Shown here: piece after piece, positions 1 through 8,629 of the stretch
Position numbering within the stretch: position 1 is the first letter of the stretch
How the letters are laid out: each line of letters begins with the position of its first letter
Source: Citrobacter freundii ATCC 8090 = MTCC 1658 = NBRC 12681
GTDB lineage: Bacteria > Pseudomonadota > Gammaproteobacteria > Enterobacterales > Enterobacteriaceae
Length of the DNA: 64,000 nt
Direction: 5' to 3'
Assembly: GCF_011064845.1 (NCBI RefSeq)
Contig: NZ_CP049015.1
Location: forward strand, 1,426,001-1,490,000
Notes under the pieces: generated by a model
What the model saw: only the letters and a program-made list of their open reading frames with translations
Database searches by the model: none
What the model was told of the DNA's origin: nothing
Position numbers and translations under genes: made by a program

Positions 1-642
1 CTGCCGGTAAAAGTTCGCGATCTGTTTTGTGCGGATGCTTTCGCCTTACTCAAGGTTCGTCACTTTTTTGTTTTCTCACTCTGCGCGACGCTCATCTCTG
101 TGCCGTTGGGAACCTATTACGCATATACCGCGTCGTTTCTTGCTGATGCGGGCGTTGGCGACGTCAGTACGGCGATGTCATTTGGTCAGATGTCTGAAAT
201 TTTCTTCATGCTGGTAATCCCTTTCCTGTTCAGACGCCTGGGCGTGAAATACATGCTGTTAATCGGGATGTGCGCCTGGTTCGTGCGTTATGCCTTCTTT
301 GCCCTCGGCATCAGCGAAGAGGGCAGATTCCTGCTGTATCTCGGCATTCTGCTGCACGGCGTGTGTTACGACTTCTTCTTCGTGGTCGGCTTTATTTACA
401 CCGATCGTATCGCCGGGGAAAAAGTAAAAGGTCAGGCGCAAAGCATGATCGTCATGTTTACCTATGGGATCGGGATGCTGCTGGGCTCGCAAATTTCAGG
501 CGCACTTTACAACCGGCTGGTGGCGGGGCAAACCGTGCCTCAGGCATGGACCACATTCTGGTGGATCCCGGCAGTAGCTGCCGCAGTCATTGCCGTGATT
601 TTCCTTTTCTCTTTCAAGTATGACGATAAAGAGCAGGCGTAA
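1..642 (+). CDS. MFS nucleoside/sugar:H+ symporter, C-terminal part
   Basis: The reading frame is open from the first base of the window, so this is the last 213 residues of a longer protein whose start lies outside. It is rich in hydrophobic segments, about six or seven in the visible part, with a charged loop (FRRLGVKYM) like the MFS inter-helix motif. The stretch HGVCYDFFFVVGF followed by ...KGQAQSM recalls the nucleoside:H+ symporter family (NupG, XapB, YegT). It ends 15 bases before the isomerase gene, which has a clear AGGAGG ribosome site, so the two are probably co-transcribed. The substrate is not visible in the sequence. The catabolic genes beside it make a sugar or glycoside more likely than a nucleoside, which is inference. 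Confidence 0.8.
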   Translation: MPVKVRDLFCADAFALLKVRHFFVFSLCATLISVPLGTYYAYTASFLADAGVGDVSTAMSFGQMSEIFFMLVIPFLFRRLGVKYMLLIGMCAWFVRYAFFALGISEEGRFLLYLGILLHGVCYDFFFVVGFIYTDRIAGEKVKGQAQSMIVMFTYGIGMLLGSQISGALYNRLVAGQTVPQAWTTFWWIPAVAAAVIAVIFLFSFKYDDKEQA

Positions 643-657
643 TTTTTAGGAGGGGTT

Positions 658-1686
658 ATGAAAACCATCAAAGGGCCTGGCATTTTTCTGGCGCAATTTA
701 TCGGGGAACGCCCGCCATTTAACACCCTGGAAGGCGTGGCAAAATGGGCAGCGGAGCTGGGCTATAAGGCATTACAAGTCCCGTGTAATCACAAGTCGCT
801 GTTTGATGTCGAACAAGCTGCTGTAAGTCAGGCCTATTGTGATGATATTCGCGGGATGCTGGCCGGGCATGGGTTAGTGATTAGCGAATTATCGACCCAT
901 CTTGAAGGTCAACTGGTTGCAGTCCATCCGGCTTATGATGACGCTTTTGACGGATTTGCTCCGCCATCTGTACGCGCTAATCCGCAGGCCAGACAGGCGT
1001 GGGCCATCGAAACCTTACACCAGGCCGCTGCGGCTTCGCAAAGACTGGGGCTGACTGCGCATGCCACGTTTTCAGGTTCGCTCGCCTGGCCTTTCTTTTA
1101 TCCATGGCCACCGCATAATCGTCAGCGTTTTGAAGAGGCCTTTCTGGAGCTGGCGCGGCGCTGGAGACCGATTCTCGATCGCTTTGATCATCATGGGGTG
1201 GATGTTTGCTTTGAGATCCATCCCGGCGAAGATCTGCACGATGGCGTGACGTTTGAGCGTTTTCTGGCGCTGGTTGATAATCATCCTCGCTGCAACATTC
1301 TCTATGATCCTAGCCATCTGTTATTGCAGCAGATGAATTATCTTGGATTTATCGATGTTTACCATTCCCGCATTAAAGCGTTTCACGTCAAGGACGCTGA
1401 GTACCACGCCAGTAGCCGTAGCGGTGCCTATGGCGGTTACCAGCCGTGGCTCGATCGTGCCGGGCGTTTCCGTTCCCTGGGGGACGGGCAGGTCGATTTC
1501 AAAACGATCTTCAGCAAGCTCACACAATATGATTTCCCTGGCTGGGCGGTGCTGGAATGGGAGTGTTGCCTGAAAGACGCGCAAACCGGGGCGCGTGAGG
1601 GGAGTGATTTTATACGCCGCCATATTATTCCGGTTTCTGCACGCGCATTTGATGATTTCGCCGCTGGCGATGAGGTACGCAAATGA
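658..1686 (+). CDS. sugar phosphate isomerase/epimerase, xylose-isomerase-like TIM barrel
   Basis: This 342-residue protein fits the AP-endonuclease-2/xylose-isomerase-like TIM-barrel family. Candidate metal and catalytic residues sit at the usual strand ends: E186 (VCFEIHPGED), D217/H220 (LYDPSH), H243 (AFHVKDAEY) and E300/E302 (VLEWE). Relatives include E. coli YcjR and inositol-type isomerases, which act on keto-sugars or keto-glycosides. The start ATG follows TAGGAGGGGTT at ideal spacing. Its stop overlaps the next start by four bases (ATGA), so it is translationally coupled to the Gfo/Idh/MocA oxidoreductase. A pathway that oxidises a glycoside to a keto-glycoside and then isomerises or cleaves it is plausible but inferred. 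Confidence 0.85.
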   Translation: MKTIKGPGIFLAQFIGERPPFNTLEGVAKWAAELGYKALQVPCNHKSLFDVEQAAVSQAYCDDIRGMLAGHGLVISELSTHLEGQLVAVHPAYDDAFDGFAPPSVRANPQARQAWAIETLHQAAAASQRLGLTAHATFSGSLAWPFFYPWPPHNRQRFEEAFLELARRWRPILDRFDHHGVDVCFEIHPGEDLHDGVTFERFLALVDNHPRCNILYDPSHLLLQQMNYLGFIDVYHSRIKAFHVKDAEYHASSRSGAYGGYQPWLDRAGRFRSLGDGQVDFKTIFSKLTQYDFPGWAVLEWECCLKDAQTGAREGSDFIRRHIIPVSARAFDDFAAGDEVRK

Positions 1687-2834
1687 TACAGGTTGGCATT
1701 ATTGGTAGCGGATTTATTGGACCTGCACATATTGAGGCATTGCGTCGACTCGGCGGTGTGAACGTGGTGGCGCTCTGTGATAGCTCGCTGGCGGTTGCCC
1801 AGGAACGTGCAGATGCTCTTCATATTCCTCATGCGTATGGCAGCGTTGAGGCGCTGCTGGCGCATCCCGGACTGCAGGTAGTGCATAACTGTACGCCGAA
1901 TTATCTGCATGCCGACATCAATCGGCAGATTTTACGCGCGGGCCTGCATGTGTTTTCAGAAAAGCCGCTGTGTATGACGCCGGATGAGGCTCGTGAACTG
2001 GAAAGGCTGGCACAGCAGGTGGGAGTGGTGCACGGCGTGAGCTTTGTCTATCGTCAGTTTGCAATGGTGCAGCAGGCGGCCAGTATGGTCAGAAGCGGCA
2101 GCGTAGGCCGTCTGTTTGCCGTTCAGGGGAGCTATTTGCAGGACTGGATGCTGCTGGAGACTGACTACAACTGGCGGGTCGATGCTGTACAGGGCGGCAA
2201 TTCGCGGGCGATAGCGGATATCGGTTCACACTGGTGTGACACGGTGCAATTCGTGACTGGAAAACGTATTGTCGAGGTGATGGCAGATTTGGCTATCGTC
2301 TGGCCGGTACGTAAAGCCAGCATTGCCAGTAACGCTACGTTTGGTCAGCAAATGGCTGATGTGCAATTTGAGGATAAAGCGGTTACGACGGAAGATCGTG
2401 GATCGGTGCTGGTACGTTTTGATGATGGCAGTAAAGGCTGCTTTAGCGTTTCGCAGGTGAGTGCAGGGCGCAAGAATCACCTGAGCTTTGAAATTAACGG
2501 TAGCCAGTGTTCACTGCACTGGGATCAGGAAACGCCGCAACAGCTTTGGGTTGGGCACCGTCAGCAGGCGAACCAGATCCTGACGGATGACCCTGGATTG
2601 ATGAATGCGGATGTTGCTGCCAGTGCGCACTTTCCTGGCGGGCATATTGAGGGCTGGCCGGATGCGTTCAAGAATATGATGCAGCAGTTTTATCAGGCGG
2701 TGTCGGCAGGCAAAATGCCCGCGACGGCGGAGCGTCGATTTGCGTCATTTTCTGATGGCGCGGATGTGATGTATGTCATTGATGCAATTATAAAAAGCCA
2801 TCAGCAGCAGCGTTGGATATCAGTACAGCGCTAA
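1683..2834 (+). CDS. Gfo/Idh/MocA family NAD(P)-dependent oxidoreductase
   Basis: The 383-residue protein opens with a Rossmann nucleotide-binding motif (G8-x-G10-xx-G13). It has the family's EKP motif at residues 93-95 and the catalytic signature GG171-172...D179-x-G-x-H183. These are hallmarks of sugar or inositol dehydrogenases related to YcjS, IolG and MviM. It overlaps the preceding isomerase by four bases and shares its operon. The substrate cannot be deduced. Together with a permease and a TIM-barrel isomerase it is likely the dehydrogenase of a carbohydrate catabolic route controlled by the downstream LacI-type regulator. Confidence 0.88.
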   Translation: MIQVGIIGSGFIGPAHIEALRRLGGVNVVALCDSSLAVAQERADALHIPHAYGSVEALLAHPGLQVVHNCTPNYLHADINRQILRAGLHVFSEKPLCMTPDEARELERLAQQVGVVHGVSFVYRQFAMVQQAASMVRSGSVGRLFAVQGSYLQDWMLLETDYNWRVDAVQGGNSRAIADIGSHWCDTVQFVTGKRIVEVMADLAIVWPVRKASIASNATFGQQMADVQFEDKAVTTEDRGSVLVRFDDGSKGCFSVSQVSAGRKNHLSFEINGSQCSLHWDQETPQQLWVGHRQQANQILTDDPGLMNADVAASAHFPGGHIEGWPDAFKNMMQQFYQAVSAGKMPATAERRFASFSDGADVMYVIDAIIKSHQQQRWISVQR

Positions 2835-2877
2835 ACACGCATCCGGTTCGCCAGGCGGCGATTTTATGGTAGCCTCA

Positions 2878-2888
2878 ACGCAAAGCGT
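2878..2888. promoter_or_regulatory. possible operator of the LacI-type regulator
   Basis: An 11-base inverted repeat (ACGC-AAA-GCGT) lies 23 bases before the regulator start, in the 77-base gap after the oxidoreductase gene. LacI-family regulators often bind short palindromes near their own promoter. The repeat is short and may be chance, so the call is weak. Confidence 0.25.
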
Positions 2889-2911
2889 AAACCGCAGGAT
2901 GTGTTGTCGTT

Positions 2912-3892
2912 ATGTCTATTCAAAAAATCGCTCAGCTTGCCGGTGTGTCAGTGGCGACGGTATCGCGTGTGCTGAATCACAGCGATACCGTCAAAGCCAA
3001 AAATCGCGAGCGCGTGCTACAGGCTATTAAAGAAAGCAATTATCAGCCCAACCTGCTGGCGCGTCAGTTGCGTACGGCACGTAGTTCGATGATTCTGGTA
3101 ATGGTTTCCAACATTGCCAACCCTTTTTGTGCAGAGGTTGTTAAAGGTATTGAAGAGGAGGCGGAGAAGAATGGCTATCGCATTTTGCTGTGTAATTCCG
3201 GCTCGGATACAGCCCGCTCAAAATCGGCGTTGAAGTTGCTGTCGGGGAAAATCGTCGATGGCATTATCACCATGGATGCATTCTCAAAATTACCGGAACT
3301 GACTACGCTGATTGGCGACGCGCCCTGGGTTCAGTGTGCGGAATACGCTGATAAAGGTGCGGTTTCCTGCGTCGGGATTAACGATGTTGACGCTGCACAG
3401 TCGGTAATATCTCACCTGGTGGAAAAGGGCTACCAACGCATTGCCTTAATCAACCATGATCTAAGTTATAAATACGCCCGGTTACGCGAACGCGGCTATA
3501 AAGCGGCGCTACATGCGCTGTCGCTTGAATATCAGGCCGTGGAATACGCCAGTGAATTAAGTTCCAGCGCAGGAATTGCGGCGATGAAAACATTCCTTGC
3601 CGCAGAGGTGAAACCCGACGCGGTGTTTGCCGTATCGGACACGTTAGCCGCTGGTGCGATGCGAGCTATTTTCGATGCCGGATTACAGATCCCGCAGGAT
3701 ATCGCCGTCGTTGGATTCGACGGTACGGAACTGGCAGAAATGGTTTCCCCTCAGCTTTCGACCATTGAGCAGCCCTCGCGGGATATAGGCCGCAAAGCGG
3801 TAGGATTGCTGCTGAATAAAATAGAAAATCCTGACGCGCAGACGGAAAGGGTGATGATGGACTGGCGCTATATTTCACGCGCCAGTACCTGA
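2912..3892 (+). CDS. LacI/GalR-family transcriptional regulator
   Basis: The 326-residue protein has the N-terminal LacI helix-turn-helix (residues about 3-22, IAQLAGVSVATVSRVLN), the hinge segment, and a periplasmic-binding-protein-like effector domain (for example NPFCAEVVKGIEEEA and the C-terminal DIAVVGFDGTELAEM). It sits directly downstream of, and in the same direction as, the isomerase/oxidoreductase genes. It is most likely the local regulator of that sugar locus, responding to a sugar or sugar phosphate. The stop lies four bases from the convergent ybdG stop. The specific effector is unknown. Confidence 0.9.
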   Translation: MSIQKIAQLAGVSVATVSRVLNHSDTVKAKNRERVLQAIKESNYQPNLLARQLRTARSSMILVMVSNIANPFCAEVVKGIEEEAEKNGYRILLCNSGSDTARSKSALKLLSGKIVDGIITMDAFSKLPELTTLIGDAPWVQCAEYADKGAVSCVGINDVDAAQSVISHLVEKGYQRIALINHDLSYKYARLRERGYKAALHALSLEYQAVEYASELSSSAGIAAMKTFLAAEVKPDAVFAVSDTLAAGAMRAIFDAGLQIPQDIAVVGFDGTELAEMVSPQLSTIEQPSRDIGRKAVGLLLNKIENPDAQTERVMMDWRYISRAST

Positions 3893-3895
3893 GCG

Positions 3896-5140
3896 TTATC
3901 GCTGAAACGCGCCAGACAGTGCGCGAATATCGTTTCCGGTAGGCGACTGATGAATGCGCAGGCCAAACTCTTCGACCACGGCAAAGATATGGTCGAAGAT
4001 ATCAGCCTGAATACTTTCATATTCCAGCCAGACCACCGTATTGGTAAAAGCATAAATTTCGATTGGTAATCCGTGATCGTCTGGCGCAAGCTGGCGCACC
4101 ATTAACGTCATATCTTTGCGAATACGCGGGTGATGACGCAAATATTCGTTCAGATAAGCGCGGAAGGTGCCAATATTGGTCATTTGGCGGTGATTCAATA
4201 CCGATTCAGGCGCATCTAATTGCTGATTCCACGCGTCGATTTCCTGGTGACGCGTGGTCAAATACGGTTTCAGCAGGTGTGCTTTATGCAGTCGCTGACG
4301 CTCATCCTCATCAAGAAAATGGATGCTGGTGGCATCAATGCTGATGCTGCGTTTAATTCTCCGACCGCCTGAAGCCGACATTCCGCTCCAGTTTTTAAAA
4401 GAGTCTGATACCAGTGACCAGGTGGGGATCGTGGTGATGGTGTTATCCCAGTTGCGTACTTTGACGGTGGTTAAACCAATATCGATAACAGCACCGTCTG
4501 CACCGTATTTCGGCATTTCCAGCCAGTCGCCAAGCTTAAGCATGTCGTTGGCCGAGAGCTGTATTCCGGCCACCAGACCGAGAATCGGGTCTTTAAATAC
4601 CAGCATTAGCACGGCTGCCATGGCACCCAGGCCGCTTATCAGTATTGCCGGCGATTGACCTATCAGCAGGGAAATCATCAGGATCCCGACCAGGATGGCG
4701 GCGATCAGTTTAATACCCTGAAATATACCTTTTAAGGGTAATTGGGATGCGGCTGGGAGCTTTTGTGACAGGTTAAGAATAACGTCCAGCAGAGAAAACA
4801 GGGACAGCAGGGCGTACATCATGATCCACAGCTGTGCGCAAGTCACTAATATATCGGCCGCTTCACTGCCTTTTTGTAGCCAGAGCGTGGCCTGTATATT
4901 GACGATGATACCTTGCAGCGTAAACGCCAGGCGGTGGAATAATTTGTTCTGCGTGATAATTTGCAACCACAGACGGGAACTGGTGCTGGCGCGTTTTTCA
5001 AATGCGCGTAATACCACCCAGTGCAAAATAACGTGAACAATAATGGCGGTGATAAAAATAATGCCAAAAATCATCACCAGCGAAGTGGTGTGATTTATTT
5101 CAATGCCGAGTTCTTCTACCTGAGATATCAATTCCTGCAT
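3896..5140 (-). CDS. ybdG: mechanosensitive channel YbdG (MscM)
   Basis: The 414-residue protein closely matches E. coli YbdG as remembered, including the start [20 protein letters not shown] and a near-identical core. It is an inner-membrane MscS-superfamily channel with about five membrane helices in the first 200 residues. The pore-lining, MscS-like region ([20 protein letters not shown]) is followed by the cytoplasmic beta domain ([20 protein letters not shown]). The family opens on mild hypo-osmotic shock and gives the miniconductance (MscM) activity. The start ATG has AAGGAGA upstream. The nfsB terminator lies just upstream, so ybdG probably has its own promoter or depends on readthrough. 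Confidence 0.95.
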   Translation of the reverse strand: MQELISQVEELGIEINHTTSLVMIFGIIFITAIIVHVILHWVVLRAFEKRASTSSRLWLQIITQNKLFHRLAFTLQGIIVNIQATLWLQKGSEAADILVTCAQLWIMMYALLSLFSLLDVILNLSQKLPAASQLPLKGIFQGIKLIAAILVGILMISLLIGQSPAILISGLGAMAAVLMLVFKDPILGLVAGIQLSANDMLKLGDWLEMPKYGADGAVIDIGLTTVKVRNWDNTITTIPTWSLVSDSFKNWSGMSASGGRRIKRSISIDATSIHFLDEDERQRLHKAHLLKPYLTTRHQEIDAWNQQLDAPESVLNHRQMTNIGTFRAYLNEYLRHHPRIRKDMTLMVRQLAPDDHGLPIEIYAFTNTVVWLEYESIQADIFDHIFAVVEEFGLRIHQSPTGNDIRALSGAFQR

Positions 5141-5150
5141 AACGTCTCCT

Positions 5151-5180
5151 TAATAAACAGCGGTCTATGATGACCGCTGT
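5151..5180 (-). terminator. hairpin between nfsB and ybdG
   Basis: Perfect 9-base arms ACAGCGGTC and GACCGCTGT (5157-5165 and 5172-5180) enclose the loop TATGAT. On the minus strand the stem is followed by TTTATTAA. It lies after the nfsB stop and ends very near the ybdG ribosome site, so it may act as a terminator or attenuator between the two genes. Confidence 0.65.
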
Positions 5181-5204
5181 GCGGAGCTTATGCAAATGCG
5201 GGGA

Positions 5205-5858
5205 CTAGACTTCCGTCAGCGTTGTTTCCAGCGGCAGGCGGGATTTCGGCAGCGCGGCGTTGAAATCTTCTACGCTGTGATGACCCACCGGGACCACCAC
5301 TACGCTGGTGAAACCTTTTTCTTTCAGACCAAACTCTGCATCCATCACCGCCGCATCAAAGCCTTCGATCGGCACTGCATCCAGACCCATTGCTGCAACG
5401 CCCAGCAGGAAGTTACCAACGTTCAGGTACACCTGTTTTGCCATCCAGTGGTTGTCATCTTTCAGTTCTTTGCGATGCATATCAGCAAAGAAGGTACGAC
5501 CTTTGTGGTTTGCAGCTTTAGCTTCAGGGGTGGCGAAGCGGCCATCGCTCTCTTCCTGATCCACCACGCGCTCCAGCCACGCGTCGTCCATCGCCGTTTT
5601 GGCGCAGAACACTACTACGTGGGAAGCATCCAGCATTTTACGTTCGTTGAACACAAAGCCGCCGGCTGCGGATTTGGCCACACGCGCTTTACCTTCATCA
5701 GTACTGGCAACGATAAAATGCCATGGCTGAGAGTTGGTGCTGGATGGGCTAAACTGCAGCAGCGTTTTTAATTTTTCGGCCTGCTCAGCGGTCAGTTTTT
5801 TAGTCGGATCGAATGCCTTAGTGGAGTAACGTTTTAAGGCGACAGAAACAATATCCAT
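5205..5858 (-). CDS. nfsB: oxygen-insensitive NAD(P)H nitroreductase NfsB
   Basis: The 217-residue protein has the length and sequence of NfsB/NfnB. The N-terminus [17 protein letters not shown] and the block [13 protein letters not shown] are typical FMN-contacting segments of the nitroreductase fold. The enzyme is a cytoplasmic homodimer with one FMN per subunit. It reduces nitrofurans, nitroaromatics, quinones and dihydropteridines by two-electron steps, and its loss gives nitrofuran resistance in E. coli. The ribosome site CAGGAGTAGTT precedes the ATG. The E. coli gene belongs to the MarA/SoxS/Rob regulon, which is notable beside ramA, although I could not place a convincing marbox here. 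Confidence 0.96.
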   Translation of the reverse strand: MDIVSVALKRYSTKAFDPTKKLTAEQAEKLKTLLQFSPSSTNSQPWHFIVASTDEGKARVAKSAAGGFVFNERKMLDASHVVVFCAKTAMDDAWLERVVDQEESDGRFATPEAKAANHKGRTFFADMHRKELKDDNHWMAKQVYLNVGNFLLGVAAMGLDAVPIEGFDAAVMDAEFGLKEKGFTSVVVVPVGHHSVEDFNAALPKSRLPLETTLTEV

Positions 5859-5880
5859 AACTACTCCTGGTGGTTTTTTA

Positions 5881-5913
5881 TACCCTGCGGGTACGTTTTG
5901 TTTCAGCAGGGTA
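5881..5913. repeat. inverted repeat in the nfsB leader
   Basis: Perfect 8-base arms TACCCTGC (5881-5888) and GCAGGGTA (5906-5913) are separated by 17 bases, just upstream of the nfsB ribosome site. A third near-copy (ACAGGGTTAGCAGG) follows. It could be an operator or an mRNA hairpin. No known regulator site was matched. Confidence 0.4.
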
Positions 5914-5977
5914 CAGGGTTAGCAGGAAAAAGATAAGACAGGAAAATGCAAAAACACTTATCGGGGTTAACGATAAA

Positions 5978-6346
5978 TCAGTCTGGACGCAGGCGTTTTT
6001 GATCCCGCTTCGGCAAGCCGTCAACGACGCGGTGCCAGGAATCATTCACCAGCTCTGCCAGTAATGACTCGGTAATGTCGTCGCCCGGATAGACCGAGAT
6101 CCAGTGCTTTTTATTCATGTGATAGCCGGGTTTAATGCTGGGGTAGATCTGCTGGTTTAACAGTGATTTTTGCGGGTCTGATTTCAGGTTAACCAGCGGG
6201 CGTCCGCGTAGCTCTGAGACCAGCATAAAAATTTTTCCGCCAACCTTGAAAACATCGTATTCCGGGCCGAATGGCCAGCAGTGTTCGGTAAAAGGCAGTT
6301 CGAGCGCAAGGCGTTTCGCACAGGTATGCAGTGTCTGGCCGTCCAT
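5978..6346 (-). CDS. ybdF: MmcQ/YjbR-family protein YbdF
   Basis: Starting at [13 protein letters not shown] gives 122 residues, matching E. coli YbdF. An upstream in-frame ATG exists but would extend into ramR. The protein belongs to the MmcQ/YjbR (DUF419, CyaY-like fold) family and carries its typical LKSDP and [13 protein letters not shown] segments. Its molecular role is not established. The start codon overlaps the ramR stop by one base (TAATG), so ybdF is translationally coupled to ramR and probably shares its transcript. Confidence 0.92.
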   Translation of the reverse strand: MDGQTLHTCAKRLALELPFTEHCWPFGPEYDVFKVGGKIFMLVSELRGRPLVNLKSDPQKSLLNQQIYPSIKPGYHMNKKHWISVYPGDDITESLLAELVNDSWHRVVDGLPKRDQKRLRPD

Positions 6347-6927
6347 TATTGTTCCTCGCGGGTTAGTGCGCGCCACATCGCTTCAAATCCCATCGATATG
6401 TATTCCTTGGCCCGGGCAGAGTCGCGGGCTGCGAACTCCATGGTGGTTTCCGCCAAAGAGAGAAAAAGGCCATCGCCGAAAGCTCGATATTCGTCAGACA
6501 TAAACTCAGGTCGCACGGAGCGATGACAAAGATCGCGCAGTTCCGGGAACATATCGTCGGCCTGCTGTTCTGTTTCTTTGCTGATTTTCTCGCTAACGGC
6601 TAACTGGCGAATCGTGCGATGCCCACAGGTATGGTTCAGGCCCCAGCTAATGTAGCTGTTCCAGATATAGTGAGTCATGGTTTTGGCATCGGTCACGGAG
6701 CGATCCAGATTTGCCATCATCGACTGACAGAGATCGTGCTTTAAAAAGAGGTAAAGCTCGTTGATTAAATCATCTTTGGTCGCGAAATAGCGAAACAACG
6801 TTCCCTCCGCAACACCTGCATTGCGGGCAATTACGGCGGTAGACGCCGCAATACCTGATTGTGCAAATGCTGTGGTTGCAGCTTCCAGTAATGCCAATTT
6901 TTTGTCTTCACTCTTCGGACGAGCCAC
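6346..6927 (-). CDS. ramR: TetR-family repressor RamR
   Basis: The 193-residue protein strongly resembles Salmonella RamR: the N-terminus [10 protein letters not shown], the helix-turn-helix around residues 26-50 ([20 protein letters not shown]) and the C-terminus [10 protein letters not shown] all fit. RamR represses ramA, and multidrug ligands such as bile acids and dyes relieve it through a pocket in the C-terminal domain. The gene diverges from romA-ramA, and an exact RamR operator lies in the shared intergenic region. Inactivation of ramR is a common route to RamA-driven multidrug resistance in relatives. The frame here looks intact. Confidence 0.95.
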   Translation of the reverse strand: MARPKSEDKKLALLEAATTAFAQSGIAASTAVIARNAGVAEGTLFRYFATKDDLINELYLFLKHDLCQSMMANLDRSVTDAKTMTHYIWNSYISWGLNHTCGHRTIRQLAVSEKISKETEQQADDMFPELRDLCHRSVRPEFMSDEYRAFGDGLFLSLAETTMEFAARDSARAKEYISMGFEAMWRALTREEQ

Positions 6928-7015
6928 TACACTTTACCCTTAAGTTGTAAAAAGCATGATTGAATCACGGCCTTTGCAGCACCGCAACGGTGAATGTCAA
7001 AGATTGAAAATCATC

Positions 7016-7043
7016 TTGACGGCGAACTTTCGATTTCTATAAT
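7016..7043 (+). promoter_or_regulatory. romA-ramA promoter
   Basis: TTGACG (7016-7021) and a perfect TATAAT (7038-7043) are separated by 16 bases. This is a strong sigma-70 promoter reading toward romA, and its -10 overlaps the RamR operator, as at PramA in Salmonella. Confidence 0.85.
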
Positions 7044-7061
7044 GAGTGCTTACTCACTCAT
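7042..7061. promoter_or_regulatory. RamR operator
   Basis: The 20-base palindrome ATGAGTG-N6-CACTCAT matches the RamR site known from Salmonella. It overlaps the last two bases of the -10 element and covers the start region, so bound RamR would block initiation. It lies about 115 bases upstream of the ramR start and may also autoregulate ramR. Confidence 0.93.
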
Positions 7062-7116
7062 AATCAAGAGTCAGTCACGCAAACCAGCGGAAAGGGGGCG
7101 TGTTTAAGGTCAGGAT

Positions 7117-8229
7117 ATGAAGCGTCTCACAGTTTGTGTGGTTGTTATTATGCTCATTGGCGCAGCTGCAAGTTTACCGTTTTTACTCAATGCCGGGTTT
7201 GGTCAGGCACCGAAAGGGGCACAGCTGAGTCAGGTTGAACAGTCACCGCACTATCGTGATGGACAGTTTCATAACCAGGTACCAACACCGGGCTATACCG
7301 GCAACAAAAGTATGCTGGCTGCCTGGTGGGAGTTTTTGGTCGCTAAGCGCGAAAATGCGCGGCCAGCACATCCGTTGCCATTGGTGGCGACCGATCTCGC
7401 CGGGTTATCTCCAGAGCAGGACACGCTTGTCTGGCTGGGTCACTCTTCGTGGTATTTGCAGCTGGCGGGTCAACGTATCCTGATCGATCCCGTGTTTAGC
7501 AACTATGCCGCACCGCTTTCATTCCTGAACAAAGCCTTTGCCGGTGATTATCCGTGGTCCGCACAGACGATGCCGGAGATCGATCTGCTCATTATCTCGC
7601 ACGATCACTATGACCATCTGGATCTCGCCACGATCAAGGCGTTAATGCCGAAAATTAAGCGGGTGATTACGCCGCTTGGCGTAGGGTCACATCTGCGTTA
7701 TTGGGGAATGCGCGGCGAGATAATCGACGAGATGGACTGGAATCAATCCATCAGAGTAACGGATTCGCTGATCGTTCATGCGTTGCCAGCCCGTCATTTT
7801 TCGGGGAGAGGCATCAAGCGCAATCAGACGCTATGGGCGAGTTTCATGTTTGAAACGCCGGAGCAGAACGTTTATTACAGCGGCGATTCCGGCTATGGAC
7901 CGCATTTTAAAGCCATCGGCGAGCAGTTTGGCTCGGTTGATTTGGCGATTATGGAGAACGGCCAGTATGACCATGACTGGAAGTTTATTCACATGATGCC
8001 GGAAGAGACGGCACAGGCTGCGGTCGATCTGCATGCGAAAGCCGTTCTACCAGGGCATGCAGGTCGTTTCGTTCTGGCGAAACATACCTGGGATGATCCT
8101 TACAAACGACTGGCGCTTGCCAGCCGTCGTTACGATTACCGATTGCTGACGCCAATGCTGGGTGAACCGGTAATACTGTCCGCACCGGACCAACTGTTTA
8201 CGGCCTGGTGGCAACAGGTGACTCAATGA
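7117..8229 (+). CDS. romA: RomA, metallo-beta-lactamase-fold hydrolase
   Basis: The 370-residue protein has an N-terminal hydrophobic signal or anchor (about residues 4-27). A metallo-hydrolase domain follows, with the motif H162-D-H164-Y-D166-H167 and later a GDSG-type metal ligand region (YYSGDSGYG) and GHAG. It resembles RomA and NAPE-PLD-like enzymes of the UlaG group. romA precedes ramA in Enterobacter and Klebsiella and is absent from that position in Salmonella. The stop lies 17 bases before the ramA ATG, so both genes share the RamR-controlled transcript. Its enzymatic substrate is not known to me. Older reports tied it to outer-membrane protein levels, which may have been due to ramA. 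Confidence 0.9.
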   Translation: MKRLTVCVVVIMLIGAAASLPFLLNAGFGQAPKGAQLSQVEQSPHYRDGQFHNQVPTPGYTGNKSMLAAWWEFLVAKRENARPAHPLPLVATDLAGLSPEQDTLVWLGHSSWYLQLAGQRILIDPVFSNYAAPLSFLNKAFAGDYPWSAQTMPEIDLLIISHDHYDHLDLATIKALMPKIKRVITPLGVGSHLRYWGMRGEIIDEMDWNQSIRVTDSLIVHALPARHFSGRGIKRNQTLWASFMFETPEQNVYYSGDSGYGPHFKAIGEQFGSVDLAIMENGQYDHDWKFIHMMPEETAQAAVDLHAKAVLPGHAGRFVLAKHTWDDPYKRLALASRRYDYRLLTPMLGEPVILSAPDQLFTAWWQQVTQ

Positions 8230-8246
8230 ATACAGGGGAGAGCATG

Positions 8247-8588
8247 ATGACGATTTCTGCTCAGGTAATTGATACGATTGTTGAATGGATTGATGATAAT
8301 TTGAATCAACCATTGCGCATTGATGATATTGCACGCCATGCGGGATATTCAAAATGGCACCTGCAGCGTCTTTTTATGCAGTATAAAGGCGAAAGCCTCG
8401 GGCGTTACATTCGGGAACGCAAGCTGCTACTGGCCGCGCGCGATCTACGCGATACCGACCAGAAAGTGTACGACATCTGTTTGAAATACGGATTCGATTC
8501 GCAGCAGACCTTTACGCGTATTTTCACCCGTACGTTCAGCCAGCCGCCGGGCGCTTATCGCAAAGAAAATCATAGCCGAACGCATTAA
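8247..8588 (+). CDS. ramA: AraC/XylS-family multidrug-resistance activator RamA
   Basis: The 113-residue protein starts at MTISAQVIDTIVEWIDDNL and ends KENHSRTH, nearly identical to RamA of Salmonella and Klebsiella. It is a two-helix-turn-helix DNA-binding protein with no effector domain, like MarA and SoxS. The first recognition helix is in YSKWHLQRLF and the second in SQQTFTRIF. RamA activates acrAB, tolC, micF and other mar/sox/rob promoters and so reduces antibiotic accumulation. Three in-frame ATGs lie near the start; this one is chosen because of family length and the upstream GGGGAGAG. It is transcribed with romA from the RamR-repressed promoter. Confidence 0.96.
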   Translation: MTISAQVIDTIVEWIDDNLNQPLRIDDIARHAGYSKWHLQRLFMQYKGESLGRYIRERKLLLAARDLRDTDQKVYDICLKYGFDSQQTFTRIFTRTFSQPPGAYRKENHSRTH

Positions 8589-8596
8589 CAGCTAAG

Positions 8597-8629
8597 GGTT
8601 CTCGCGGGCCTAATCCGCCAGCGAGAACC
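8597..8629. repeat. inverted repeat at the ramA/ybdJ convergence
   Basis: Nine-base arms GGTTCTCGC and GCGAGAACC enclose 15 bases, and the right arm lies inside the end of ybdJ. Placement between convergent genes suggests a termination hairpin, but neither side has a T tract. Confidence 0.4.

Noticed and set aside
5190..5771. 193-codon open frame antisense to nfsB
   Set aside because: Lies entirely against a well-supported conserved gene and has no protein-like features.
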